DNA of 18,744 bases from Bacteroidales bacterium. Lineage in GTDB: Bacteria > Bacteroidota > Bacteroidia > Bacteroidales > UBA4181. Numbering within the stretch: the stretch's first letter is position 1; every line of letters starts with the position of its first letter. The position numbers and the translations under genes were made by a program. Shown here in pieces: positions 1 to 8,419 of the stretch. Location of the stretch: the NCBI GenBank assembly GCA_031287245.1, contig JAITTD010000244.1, forward strand, positions 1 to 18,744, written 5' to 3'. The notes under the pieces are model-generated. The model saw nothing but the letters and a program-made list of their open reading frames with translations, had not been told where the DNA came from and did not search any database.

Positions 1-5
1 CGGTT

Positions 6-66
6 GTGATTCAATGGTGATTCAATAGTGATACGTTGTGATTCAATAGTGATACGATGGTGATTA
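6..66. repeat. Tandem 11-nt repeat, GTGATWCAATR type
   Basis: Five to six head-to-tail copies of a unit close to GTGATTCAATG (copies start at 6, 17, 28, 38, 49 and 60; the third is one base short). The same unit occurs five times at 11532-11586 and about twice at 15096-15112. It lies beyond the 3' end of the minus-strand gene that ends at 78. No function is evident. Confidence 0.85.
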
Positions 67-90
67 ATAATTCATCATTAATAATTCATC
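63..90. repeat. Two exact copies of a 14-nt unit over a gene's 3' end
   Basis: The unit ATTAATAATTCATC occurs at 63-76 and 77-90. The second copy holds the last three codons (M-N-Y) and the TAA stop of the minus-strand exosortase-substrate gene. Reading on past that stop gives TAA TGA TGA, so the repeat supplies three in-frame stops. Confidence 0.8.
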
Positions 91-2600
91 ATTCTTCTCC
101 TATAGAACAAAAATCCTCCAATCACAACGGCTATTGCTATCAATGCCCATTCGTGAGGTTCCGGGATTGCGCCTTTCGACTTTTTGGACGCATTGTGCAG
201 GCTGTTTTCCGTGTCTTTGATGTCGAAGCGTTCATAGTCCTGTTGCGTTTCCAGCACCACCAAACTCGACACCGGCGACACCACATAAGCCTGCTGCGCT
301 TCGGCTACCATTTGTTCTGTGGCTTGCTCGGTAGCATTCCAGTTGGCAGCATATTGCAGCATGATGTGGTTGTAGGCAAACAGCCGCATCAGATGGTCGG
401 GTGCATCGGTTGCCGCAGTCGATGGATGCGCTTGCTGCTTGATGATGTTGATTCCGGCATCGTGTACCGTCACGCAACTGTCGCTTTCAACAGATGCCTG
501 CCTCCATACTCCCTTTATGAGCATCTGCTGCAAATCCTTCATATTGCCCGTAGCGTAGTTCAACAGTCGGTATTCCCGCAGTGTTTTCAGATAAGGCGAC
601 AACTCATTGCCGAAATGGAAGAAGTAAATGGGGCGTTTTGAAGTCACATTTTGCGATAATTCGCTAAAAAAGGGCGTTCCTTTCAAATCCGACAGATTGG
701 GCGCAGCAGAAGCGCTCTTGCTGACCAAAAGACTGTGCTCAGGCTGTGCGATCAGATGAATGGGGAAAAGTGAAAACTGCAGTTGATTCAGTCGAGTGAA
801 CAAAATATCCTTGTTTTTATCGGTTACAGTAAGCATTTGTTGCCCGTTGAATATGCGAATCTCGCAATTTTGGGCAGCAGCAGCGTCCACCGCTTCGTGA
901 AATTCTTCTTTTGTCCACGAACGGTTGATGTCTAAATACACATACTGCAGGCTGACGGGTATTTCCGTCATTTGCGTCTGCTGTATCTTGTAATAACAGC
1001 CATCGAAGTGGAATGCCGCTTCGGATATTTCGGTATTCTTCATGCGAATTGCCCATTGGTTACTGTAATGCCCGTTTTTCTTTGCAACCAGTTCGCTGTC
1101 TTCTTGCTTGAAGAAATCGGGGTAATCCGGTTCTTCGGGCGCCTGCATCCACTGCACTTTGATGTTTTGTTTGGCATTGTGAGCATCTGTACCCTCGAAA
1201 TAGACCGGCTCATACACCAATTGTTGTCCATCAAGACGCAATGGAGTAGTGATTCCAATCTTGAAAATCCGTTCCTCTTTGGAAGTGACCGGAAAAACGC
1301 GGACATTGACAGTAGAGCCTTCCTGCCAAGTGACCAGCGAAGGGTCACGCTGTTCAACGCCAACGATAGTGCGGTATGCGGTTTCAGCTTTGTCCTTGCT
1401 TGTCAAAATACCTTTCTCTTCCACATCGTTGATCCACAGCGACAACGAGGTTACTACCGATCCTTCGGGCAGATGGAAGGTATAAACTGCCTCGCCGTTT
1501 TGCCAGTCATACTCGCTATCATTGCGCAGCATGATGATTTGCTCGGTGTAGGCAGTGCGATATTGTGTCCATATCAGGATATTGGAATTAACATACGTGG
1601 TTTTCACGTCTTCATCGCTCCACAGGCGTTCTGTTGCCTGCTGTCTGCTGTCATAGATGCTTTCCAGAATTTTTATTCTTTCTCTGTCGCTCAGGGCAGC
1701 CTCTCTGTTGATTCTTCCACCAAAAAATGTCGCTATCACTATCAAAGGATTGTGGATTTTTTGTTCGGTAAACTGCGAAGAAGGTATATCAAATCGAAAC
1801 GGGTTCAGTTCAGGGCTGGGTAGAGTATAGGTCAGTCCTGCTTTCAACACCATATTGGTCATTTCGTTTTTCGGCACACGTTGTGCCACACGCACCCAAG
1901 CGGGCAATATGACATCGTCTTCCGTAAAACTTTCGCGGTACGTGTCGTTGATGTTGCCAACCACACTGTGCCAGCGAATGGCAAACACGATGATCACCAC
2001 GATGACTGTTCCCGCTCCGGCAAATAATCCGTTCAGCGCTTTCTTGTCGTTACCGGCAAATTTGAAAAGCCATCTCAACAGAAAAATGACGAACAGCAAG
2101 GGTACAAAACTGTGCAGCGAGATGCCCAATATCCAGAAGAAAGCGACACTGAAAGCATATATAGGCGTCAAATAGACTGCGAGATAGATAAAGACAACTA
2201 ATCCAACACCTGTGACAGCCAAGGTCAAGATGCGCACCGGTTGCGGCATTTCCTTGTAAAAAGCCAGACTCAGGCAGGCGATGGAAACCACAGTCAAAAT
2301 GACGGTAAACCACCACGGCGATGCGTCAAAGACGTTCATCATGCGGTTGAGCGTGTAGGCGCTGACGAGAGAGAGCACCAATGCGGGGAAAATCCTGCAA
2401 AATCGGTAGGTTTTCCGCCGAAAAGTAGCCGAAATAAGCACAGACAGCCAGTATCCCCCCGAAGCAAAAAAGGTAAGAAAAAACACAGGCAGAGCGTCAT
2501 CGCCTTTGATGTTGATACTCAACAGATAAACCAATGTATTGAAACCGGCTAACAAAACACCAACTCCATACTGCTGGTCGCGAAATAATAACTTTTTCAT
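78..2600 (-). CDS. MSEP-CTERM-like membrane protein with VIT domain (exosortase substrate)
   Basis: About 840 residues. Residues 1-215 hold roughly seven hydrophobic membrane segments. Residues about 335-460 match a VIT (vault/inter-alpha-trypsin) domain, with the usual TEQIIMLRNDS, FHLPEGSVVTS and VRVFPV patches. The last 29 residues form an exosortase-type sorting signal: PEPHEW, a hydrophobic helix, then RRR. This layout fits the Bacteroidetes MSEP-CTERM family, thought to be processed by exosortase XrtN; here the motif reads IPEP, not MSEP. The role is unknown, but it is probably an envelope protein cut near its C terminus. I prefer the ATG at 2598-2600; a GTG lies one codon upstream. The gene starts 4 nt after the yggS stop, so the two are probably co-transcribed. 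No exosortase gene is present in the window. Confidence 0.78.
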   Translation of the reverse strand: MKKLLFRDQQYGVGVLLAGFNTLVYLLSINIKGDDALPVFFLTFFASGGYWLSVLISATFRRKTYRFCRIFPALVLSLVSAYTLNRMMNVFDASPWWFTVILTVVSIACLSLAFYKEMPQPVRILTLAVTGVGLVVFIYLAVYLTPIYAFSVAFFWILGISLHSFVPLLFVIFLLRWLFKFAGNDKKALNGLFAGAGTVIVVIIVFAIRWHSVVGNINDTYRESFTEDDVILPAWVRVAQRVPKNEMTNMVLKAGLTYTLPSPELNPFRFDIPSSQFTEQKIHNPLIVIATFFGGRINREAALSDRERIKILESIYDSRQQATERLWSDEDVKTTYVNSNILIWTQYRTAYTEQIIMLRNDSEYDWQNGEAVYTFHLPEGSVVTSLSLWINDVEEKGILTSKDKAETAYRTIVGVEQRDPSLVTWQEGSTVNVRVFPVTSKEERIFKIGITTPLRLDGQQLVYEPVYFEGTDAHNAKQNIKVQWMQAPEEPDYPDFFKQEDSELVAKKNGHYSNQWAIRMKNTEISEAAFHFDGCYYKIQQTQMTEIPVSLQYVYLDINRSWTKEEFHEAVDAAAAQNCEIRIFNGQQMLTVTDKNKDILFTRLNQLQFSLFPIHLIAQPEHSLLVSKSASAAPNLSDLKGTPFFSELSQNVTSKRPIYFFHFGNELSPYLKTLREYRLLNYATGNMKDLQQMLIKGVWRQASVESDSCVTVHDAGINIIKQQAHPSTAATDAPDHLMRLFAYNHIMLQYAANWNATEQATEQMVAEAQQAYVVSPVSSLVVLETQQDYERFDIKDTENSLHNASKKSKGAIPEPHEWALIAIAVVIGGFLFYRRRMMNY

Positions 2601-2604
2601 CACT

Positions 2605-3264
2605 TTACGATTTAAAAATACCTGATCCGATTCGTACCATTGTGCTGCCTTCTTCCACTGCTATCCGGTAATCATCGGTCATTCCCATGGATAATTCGCA
2701 GAAAGCGCTGTCATCCGCGAAAAAGCGTTGCTTTATCTGTTTGTGAATATCGGCAAGTTGTCTGAATTCTGAACGTATCAGCGATTTGTTGTCTGTATTG
2801 GTAGCCATTGTCATCAATCCGCAAAGGCGAATATTCTGCAACACATTCCGTTCCGGCATTTCTAAAAAGCGGAATATCTCATCGCCCCGCAAACCGGACT
2901 TTTCCTCCTCCTGTGCAAGGTGTACTTCCAGCAGACAGTCAATAATACGGTTGTATTTCTTCGCTTGCCGGTTGATTTCTTTCAGCAATCGAAAAGAGTC
3001 CACCGTTTGTATCATCGTCACAAAGGGGGCAATGTACTTGACCTTGTTGGTTTGCAAATGCCCGATGAAATGCCATTCAACGTTTGGTATCTGTTCGTTT
3101 TTTGCCGCTAATTCCAAGGCTTTATTCTCACCAAAACGCCGTTGTCCCGTGATGAAGGCTGTTTTGATAGCCTCAACGGGCTTGGTCTTGCTAACCACAA
3201 TCAGTTGAACCGTTGATGGCAGTTCGTCACGTATTCGATTTATATTTTCAACAATATTATTCAT
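2605..3264 (-). CDS. yggS: YggS/PLPBP family pyridoxal-phosphate homeostasis protein
   Basis: About 219 residues, normal for this single-domain TIM-barrel family, which binds PLP and buffers its free level in the cytoplasm without known catalysis. The PLP lysine lies in VSKTKP near the N terminus (equivalent to E. coli K36). Also visible are RFGENK, WHFIGHLQTNK, and the C-terminal phosphate-binding region SMGMTDDYRIAVEEGSTMVRIG. I start at the ATG at 3262-3264; a TTG three codons upstream (3271-3273) would lie only a few bases after the predicted transcription start. The promoter at 3286-3315 overlaps that of the divergent lipoprotein gene. The next gene begins 4 nt after the stop. Confidence 0.93.
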   Translation of the reverse strand: MNNIVENINRIRDELPSTVQLIVVSKTKPVEAIKTAFITGQRRFGENKALELAAKNEQIPNVEWHFIGHLQTNKVKYIAPFVTMIQTVDSFRLLKEINRQAKKYNRIIDCLLEVHLAQEEEKSGLRGDEIFRFLEMPERNVLQNIRLCGLMTMATNTDNKSLIRSEFRQLADIHKQIKQRFFADDSAFCELSMGMTDDYRIAVEEGSTMVRIGSGIFKS

Positions 3265-3285
3265 TATGCTCAAAAATCAAACGCA

Positions 3286-3315
3286 CAAATGTATATATAT
3301 TTGTTGTTAATCAAA
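3286..3315 (-). promoter_or_regulatory. Bacteroidetes-type promoter for yggS
   Basis: On the minus strand, TACATTTG (-7 box, 3286-3293) is preceded after 18 nt by TTTG (-33 box, 3312-3315). The predicted start of transcription is near 3279, just upstream of the chosen ATG. The spacer is slightly short. Confidence 0.6.
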
Positions 3316-3331
3316 AAAATTTTTATCTTTG
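3300..3331 (+). promoter_or_regulatory. Bacteroidetes-type promoter for the LEA-like lipoprotein
   Basis: TTTG (3300-3303), a 20-nt spacer, then TATCTTTG (3324-3331). It overlaps the divergent yggS promoter, so the two may compete. A TTG start codon at 3329 would lie inside the -7 box, which supports the ATG at 3386 as the start. Confidence 0.7.
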
Positions 3332-3385
3332 CTTTGGGATATTTTGGGTTCAATGGAACCTGTTTTTAGTTTAAAACATCAGATA

Positions 3386-3826
3386 ATGAGATATTTAAAT
3401 TGTGGTTTATTTTTTCTTGCCATTGCGTTTTCGCTGGCTGGCTGTCAGTTTGAAGACGTTGAATTAGTTGCTATCAAAGACGTTACATATAAGGAGTTCA
3501 AAAATAGGGTATTACAACTGGATATTGAAACCACCATTAAAAACCCCAACCGTTCGGTAAATTTGCAGGATGCGCACCTTGATTTATGGTATGGCGACAA
3601 AAAGATGGGAACTGCAATCCAGACAGAACCAGTAAAACTGAATGCCAAAAGTACGGAAACCTATATATGGCACGTTTCTGTGCAATTGGAAGACCTGCAA
3701 GACAATCTAAATGCTCTATTCAGGCTGTTGATGAACGACTCTTCCAAATTGAGATTATCGGGAACCGTAGATGCCAAAATGCTGTTCGGACGCAAAACCT
3801 TCACCATTGATAAGCAATTTCCATAG
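3386..3826 (+). CDS. LEA14/WHy-like lipoprotein
   Basis: 146 residues. Residues 1-20 are a lipoprotein signal peptide ending in the lipobox LAGC, with Cys20 as the lipidated residue. The rest resembles the LEA type 2 (WHy) beta-sandwich: VELVAIKDVTY, then an IETTIKNPN strand-turn with the typical NPN, a central KMGTA region, and a final strand ending DKQFP. Bacterial members are small envelope lipoproteins of unknown role. I chose the ATG at 3386 because the longer TTG-started frame begins inside the promoter and would spoil the signal peptide. It is probably a single-gene unit; rpoC has its own promoter downstream. It ends with TAG, which shows that TAG is an ordinary stop here. Confidence 0.72.
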   Translation: MRYLNCGLFFLAIAFSLAGCQFEDVELVAIKDVTYKEFKNRVLQLDIETTIKNPNRSVNLQDAHLDLWYGDKKMGTAIQTEPVKLNAKSTETYIWHVSVQLEDLQDNLNALFRLLMNDSSKLRLSGTVDAKMLFGRKTFTIDKQFP

Positions 3827-3950
3827 AATCAGCCAAAAATAAAATCATGCCAAACCCTCTATCGGTGATTTGCGGGACATATCATCCAAAGGCATTCATT
3901 TATTGACGGTTGCATTTTAAAATCAAAAAATAAGAAATTATTTTTCATTT

Positions 3951-3985
3951 TTTGCTTGTAAAAATAAAAAATAGTCTTACCTTTG
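3951..3985 (+). promoter_or_regulatory. Promoter for rpoC
   Basis: TACCTTTG (-7 box, 3978-3985) is preceded by TTG (3956-3958) at 19 nt, next to TTTG at 3951-3954. Predicted transcription starts near 3992, giving a leader of about 85 nt. The 251-nt gap between the lipoprotein and rpoC also has an AT-only hairpin (3926-3945, GAAA loop) and nothing else I recognise. A dedicated rpoC promoter is unusual, because rpoC is normally transcribed from the rpoB operon. Confidence 0.7.
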
Positions 3986-4077
3986 CGCGCTTGTTTTATA
4001 CCTTAAAATAGGTGTATGACAAGGCGTAGATGGTTGATTTCATGAATCATTCAGAATGAATAATTAAGCATATATAT

Positions 4078-5244
4078 ATGGCATTCAGAAAAGAAAGTAA
4101 AGTAAAAAGCACCTTTAAAAAAATAACAATAGGTCTATCCTCACCGGAGGAAATTCTCGAACATTCAAGCGGTGAAGTACTGAAACCAGAAACGATTAAC
4201 TACCGGACGTACAAACCGGAGCGTGACGGATTGTTTTGTGAAAGAATCTTCGGACCCATTAAAGATTACGAGTGTCATTGCGGCAAGTACAAACGGATTC
4301 GCTACAAAGGCATTGTTTGCGACCGTTGCGGTGTAGAAGTAACCGAAAAAAAAGTGCGTCGCGAGCGTACAGGGCATATTCAACTGACTGTGCCTGTGGC
4401 TCATATATGGTACTTCCGTTCATTGCCTAATAAAATTGGGTATTTGCTCGGCATACCTTCCAAGAAATTGGATACTATTATATATTACGAGCGTTATGTC
4501 GTTATTCAGCCCGGTATTAAAGAGGCTGACGGCGTAAAAAAAATGGATTTCCTGTCGGAAGAGGAATATTTGGAAATCATCGAGAATTTGCCCAAGGAAA
4601 ATCAACTGCTTAACAATGATGACCCCAACAAATTTATCGCCGATATGGGCGCTGATGCGTTGGTCACATTGCTGAACCGTTTGAATTTGGACGAACTGTC
4701 TTATGAATTGCGTCACAAAGCCAGTGTGGAAACGTCACAGCAACGCAAAGCCGATGCACTGAAACGTTTGCAGGTAGTGGAAGCCTTCCGCGAATCAGCC
4801 GAAGTGAACAAGCCCGAATGGATGGTACTGCGAGTAATTCCTGTGATACCACCGGAATTGCGCCCATTGGTACCCTTGGATGGCGGTCGTTTTGCCACAT
4901 CCGATCTCAATGACTTGTATCGTCGTGTGATTATTCGCAACAATCGACTGAAACGCCTGATGGAAATCAAGGCACCGGAAGTGATTCTGCGTAACGAGAA
5001 ACGTATGTTGCAGGAAGCAGTAGACTCTCTGTTCGACAACTCCCGCAAAGCCAATGCCGTTAAGACAGACGCCAACCGTCCGTTGAAATCGTTGAGCGAC
5101 AGTTTGAAAGGGAAACAAGGTCGTTTCCGCCAGAACCTGCTGGGTAAACGTGTGGACTATTCCGCGCGTTCGGTAATCGTTGTTGGTCCCGAATTGAAAC
5201 TTCACGAATGTGGCTTGCCCAAAGGGATGGCTGCCGAATTATAG
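4078..5244 (+). CDS. rpoC: RNA polymerase beta' subunit, N-terminal part, ended by in-frame TAG
   Basis: 388 residues matching the start of Bacteroidales RpoC from MAFRKE onward, so the ATG is secure. The N-terminal zinc site is intact (C66, C68, C81, C84). The clamp and switch region follows, up to GKRVDYSARSVIVVGPELK and the conserved AAEL. The frame then meets TAG at 5242-5244. Downstream codons continue the protein in the same frame (K-P-Y-I-I-M-K-L), so the event is a base substitution and not a frameshift. From memory, relatives read AAELYKPFIIRKLIERG, so TAG replaces Tyr. Alone this piece lacks the catalytic NADFDGD, bridge helix and trigger loop. rpoB, the usual upstream neighbour, is absent. 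It could be a true split gene, a suppressed stop, a sequence error or an early pseudogene. Confidence 0.9.
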   Translation: MAFRKESKVKSTFKKITIGLSSPEEILEHSSGEVLKPETINYRTYKPERDGLFCERIFGPIKDYECHCGKYKRIRYKGIVCDRCGVEVTEKKVRRERTGHIQLTVPVAHIWYFRSLPNKIGYLLGIPSKKLDTIIYYERYVVIQPGIKEADGVKKMDFLSEEEYLEIIENLPKENQLLNNDDPNKFIADMGADALVTLLNRLNLDELSYELRHKASVETSQQRKADALKRLQVVEAFRESAEVNKPEWMVLRVIPVIPPELRPLVPLDGGRFATSDLNDLYRRVIIRNNRLKRLMEIKAPEVILRNEKRMLQEAVDSLFDNSRKANAVKTDANRPLKSLSDSLKGKQGRFRQNLLGKRVDYSARSVIVVGPELKLHECGLPKGMAAEL

Positions 5245-5259
5245 AAACCTTACATCATC

Positions 5260-8200
5260 ATGAAACTGATAGAAAGAGGCATTGTCAAAACCGTTAAATC
5301 GGCAACGAAAATCGTTGACCGTAAAGACCCTGTCGTTTGGGATATTTTGGAAAACGTGCTGAAAGGACATCCCGTGCTGCTCAACCGTGCACCTACACTG
5401 CACCGTTTGGGCATTCAGGCATTCCAGCCTAAACTGATTGAAGGAAAGGCTATTCAGTTGCATCCGCTTGTATGTACCGCATTCAACGCCGACTTCGACG
5501 GTGACCAGATGGCTGTTCACGTTCCACTCGGCAATGCAGCCATACTGGAAGCGCAATTGCTGATGCTGGCTTCGCATAATATCCTTAACCCAGCCAACGG
5601 CGCACCAATCACGGTGCCATCGCAGGATATGGTCTTGGGATTGTACTATATCACCAAAGAACGTATAAGCACCCCCGAACATCCCGTAAAAGGCGAGGGT
5701 TTGATTTTCTACTCACCCGAAGAAGTAACCATCGCTTACAACGAAAAGCGTGCCGACCTTCACGCCAAGGTGAAAGTGCGTACCCACACAATAGAAAACG
5801 GGCAGCAAGTAACCAAAATCATTGCCACCACCGTGGGACGTATCATTTTCAACGAAGTGGTACCTCGCGCTGTAGGCTATATCAACGAAGTGCTGACCAA
5901 GAAATCGCTTCGCGACATCATCGCCAAAGTGTTGAAAGAGACAGGCACAGCCCGTACTGCTCAATTCCTCGACGACATCAAAAATCTCGGTTACAAGATG
6001 GCATTCCAAGGCGGATTGTCATTCAATTTGGCTGACGTACTGGTGCCCGATGAAAAAGTGGATTTGGTGAACGACGGATACGCGCAGGTGGAAGAAGTGA
6101 TGAACAACTATAACATGGGGTTCATCACCAACAACGAACGTTATAACCAGATTGTGGACATTTGGACACACACCAATGCCAATCTGACCAACATATTGAT
6201 GACCAAACTGAAAAGCGACAACCAGGGTTTCAACGCCATTTACATGATGCTTGACTCAGGCGCCCGTGGTTCCAAGGAGCAGATCAGGCAGCTGACCGGT
6301 ATGCGTGGTTTGATGGCAAAACCCAAGAAATCAGGTTCAGCAGGTCCCGAAATTATTGAAAACCCGATTTTGGCTAACTTTAAAGAAGGCTTGTCGGTGT
6401 TGGAATACTTCATTTCTACGCACGGTGCACGTAAAGGTTTGGCAGATACCGCCCTCAAAACGGCTGATGCAGGTTACCTGACACGTCGTTTGGTGGACGT
6501 ATCGCAAGATGTGATTATCACAGAACAGGATTGCGGCACCCTTCGCGGGTTGCTGGCTACCGCCAACAAAAACAACGAAGAAGTAGTACAGTCACTGTAC
6601 GAGAAAATTCTGGGACGTACCAGCGTTCACGATATTTTTCATCCGCTGACCGGCGAATTACTCGTAGCTTCCGGCGAAGCCATCACCGAAGAAATCGCAC
6701 AGGTGATAGAAGAATCCCCCATTGAACAGGTGGAAATCCGCTCAATGCTGACTTGCGAATCGAAAAAGGGCGTTTGCGCCAAATGTTACGGACGCAGTCT
6801 CGCCACCGGGCGTATGGTTCAAATGGGCGAAGCAGTAGGCGTTATAGCCGCTCAGTCCATCGGAGAACCCGGTACACAGTTGACTCTGCGTACATTCCAC
6901 GTGGGTGGTGCCGTAGCAGGTGTCAGCAGCGAGTCGAACTCTATCACAGCCCGCTACGACGGCAAAGCCGAAATTGACGAACTCCGTACCATTGATCGTG
7001 TCAATGCGGAAGGCGTTACGGAAGCCGTAGTAATAGGTAGAGCAGCTGAATTGCGTATCATTGACAAGAATACAGGCATCACACTTACCACACAAAATAT
7101 CCCTTACGGTTCTCTGCTGTTCATCAGGAATGGCGATGAAGTAACCAAGGGAACGCTGATATGCCGCTGGGATCCGTTCAGCGCCGTTATCATTTCCGAG
7201 TCATCGGGAACAATCGCTTTCGATAACCTGACGGACGGCGTCACTTTCCGCGAAGAAACCGACGACCAAACAGGATTCAGCGAAATGGTGGTCATTGAGT
7301 CGAGAGACAGACAGAAAAACCCTGCCATCCGTATCTTGGATAGCAGCAAAAATGAAATATCATCGTACAACTTGCCCGTTGGCGCTCACATCCAGATGAA
7401 AGACAAGGAAAAAGTGAATGCCGGCGACATCTTGGTGAAAATTCCGCGTGCTGTTGCAAAAGGCGCAGGCGATATCACCGGAGGAGGCGGTCTTCCGCGC
7501 GTTACAGAGTTGTTTGAAGCACGTAACCCATCCAATCCTGCCGTTGTATCCGAAATTGACGGCGAAATATCCTTTGGCAAGGTGAAACGCGGTAACCGTG
7601 AAATTCTGGTGACATCCAAAACGGGTGAGGTGAAGAAATATATGGTTCCCCTCAGCAAGCAGATTCTGGTTCAGGAAAACGACTACGTGAAAGCCGGTTC
7701 GCCCCTGTCCGATGGCGCTATCACTCCGTCTGACATCCTTGCTATCAAGGGTCCCACGAAAGTGCAGGAATACATTGTCAACGAAATACAGGAAGTTTAC
7801 CGTATGCAGGGCGTGAAAATCAACGACAAGCACTTTGAAGTGATTGTTCGCCAGATGATGCGCAAGGTGGAAATCGTTGATCCGGGTGACACCCGCTTCC
7901 TTGAAGGTCAGATTGTAGATAAATGGGAATTTATGGGCGAAAACGATTCCATCTACGGGAAAAAAGTGATCATGGATGCAGGCGACTCTGCACTCAAACC
8001 GGGGCAAATCATTACGGTGCGCAAACTGCGCGATGAGAACTCGACATTGAAACGCCGCGATGCCCGTACTATCGAAGCCCGCGATGTGGTGCCCGCTACC
8101 TCGTTTCAAGTGTTGCAGGGGATTACCCGCGCGGCATTGCAGACACAAAGTTTCTTCTCGGCAGCCTCATTTCAGGAAACCACCAAAGTGCTCAACGAAG

Positions 8201-8373
8201 CAGCCATTTACGGTAAGGTGGACAGATTGGACGGATTGAAAGAGAATGTGCTTGTCGGGCATTTGATTCCCGCCGGTACCGGTATCCGCGATTATTCGAA
8301 AATAGTAGTCGGCTCTATGGAAGATTACGACAAACTTCATGTAGCCAAAGCATATACCACAGAAGAAGAGTAA
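5260..8373 (+). CDS. rpoC: RNA polymerase beta' subunit, C-terminal part
   Basis: 1,037 residues in the same frame as the first part, starting at the ATG 15 nt after the TAG. It carries the active-site NADFDGD (residues 76-82, three Mg-binding Asp), the bridge-helix region ARKGLADTALKTADAGYLTRR, the second zinc site (DCGTLRG plus CESKKGVCAKC), the trigger-loop region around QSIGEPGTQLTLRTFH, and the Bacteroidales C terminus with LQGITRAALQTQSF. All look intact, so selection has acted until recently. The ATG stands where I recall Arg in relatives (AGG to ATG would be one change). No Shine-Dalgarno sequence precedes it, as is normal in this phylum. Restart after the TAG would give a two-chain beta' split between the switch region and the catalytic loop; readthrough would give the usual single chain. 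Confidence 0.9.
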   Translation: MKLIERGIVKTVKSATKIVDRKDPVVWDILENVLKGHPVLLNRAPTLHRLGIQAFQPKLIEGKAIQLHPLVCTAFNADFDGDQMAVHVPLGNAAILEAQLLMLASHNILNPANGAPITVPSQDMVLGLYYITKERISTPEHPVKGEGLIFYSPEEVTIAYNEKRADLHAKVKVRTHTIENGQQVTKIIATTVGRIIFNEVVPRAVGYINEVLTKKSLRDIIAKVLKETGTARTAQFLDDIKNLGYKMAFQGGLSFNLADVLVPDEKVDLVNDGYAQVEEVMNNYNMGFITNNERYNQIVDIWTHTNANLTNILMTKLKSDNQGFNAIYMMLDSGARGSKEQIRQLTGMRGLMAKPKKSGSAGPEIIENPILANFKEGLSVLEYFISTHGARKGLADTALKTADAGYLTRRLVDVSQDVIITEQDCGTLRGLLATANKNNEEVVQSLYEKILGRTSVHDIFHPLTGELLVASGEAITEEIAQVIEESPIEQVEIRSMLTCESKKGVCAKCYGRSLATGRMVQMGEAVGVIAAQSIGEPGTQLTLRTFHVGGAVAGVSSESNSITARYDGKAEIDELRTIDRVNAEGVTEAVVIGRAAELRIIDKNTGITLTTQNIPYGSLLFIRNGDEVTKGTLICRWDPFSAVIISESSGTIAFDNLTDGVTFREETDDQTGFSEMVVIESRDRQKNPAIRILDSSKNEISSYNLPVGAHIQMKDKEKVNAGDILVKIPRAVAKGAGDITGGGGLPRVTELFEARNPSNPAVVSEIDGEISFGKVKRGNREILVTSKTGEVKKYMVPLSKQILVQENDYVKAGSPLSDGAITPSDILAIKGPTKVQEYIVNEIQEVYRMQGVKINDKHFEVIVRQMMRKVEIVDPGDTRFLEGQIVDKWEFMGENDSIYGKKVIMDAGDSALKPGQIITVRKLRDENSTLKRRDARTIEARDVVPATSFQVLQGITRAALQTQSFFSAASFQETTKVLNEAAIYGKVDRLDGLKENVLVGHLIPAGTGIRDYSKIVVGSMEDYDKLHVAKAYTTEEE

Positions 8374-8419
8374 GATTAGTGATTAGTTAGTTTAAAGTGT
8401 TTATTGATTTTTGATTGTG

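Noticed and set aside
972..1823. 283-residue plus-strand open frame.
   Set aside because: It is antisense to the VIT-domain protein and has no recognisable protein features.
3926..3945. AT-only hairpin before rpoC as a terminator.
   Set aside because: An 8-bp stem without G-C pairs is too weak; such sequence is expected by chance in this A/T-rich gap.
5242..5244. General reassignment of TAG to an amino acid.
   Set aside because: TAG ends at least four other recognisable genes at the expected place (3826, 11682, 15096, 15116), so a full code change does not fit.
5240..5262. Frameshift as the cause of the rpoC split.
   Set aside because: 5260 minus 4078 is a multiple of three, and the bridging codons K-P-Y-I-I match the protein family. 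Only a base substitution is needed.
7360..8148. 262-residue antisense open frame inside rpoC.
   Set aside because: It is opposite the strongly conserved rpoC frame and shows no domain or start context.
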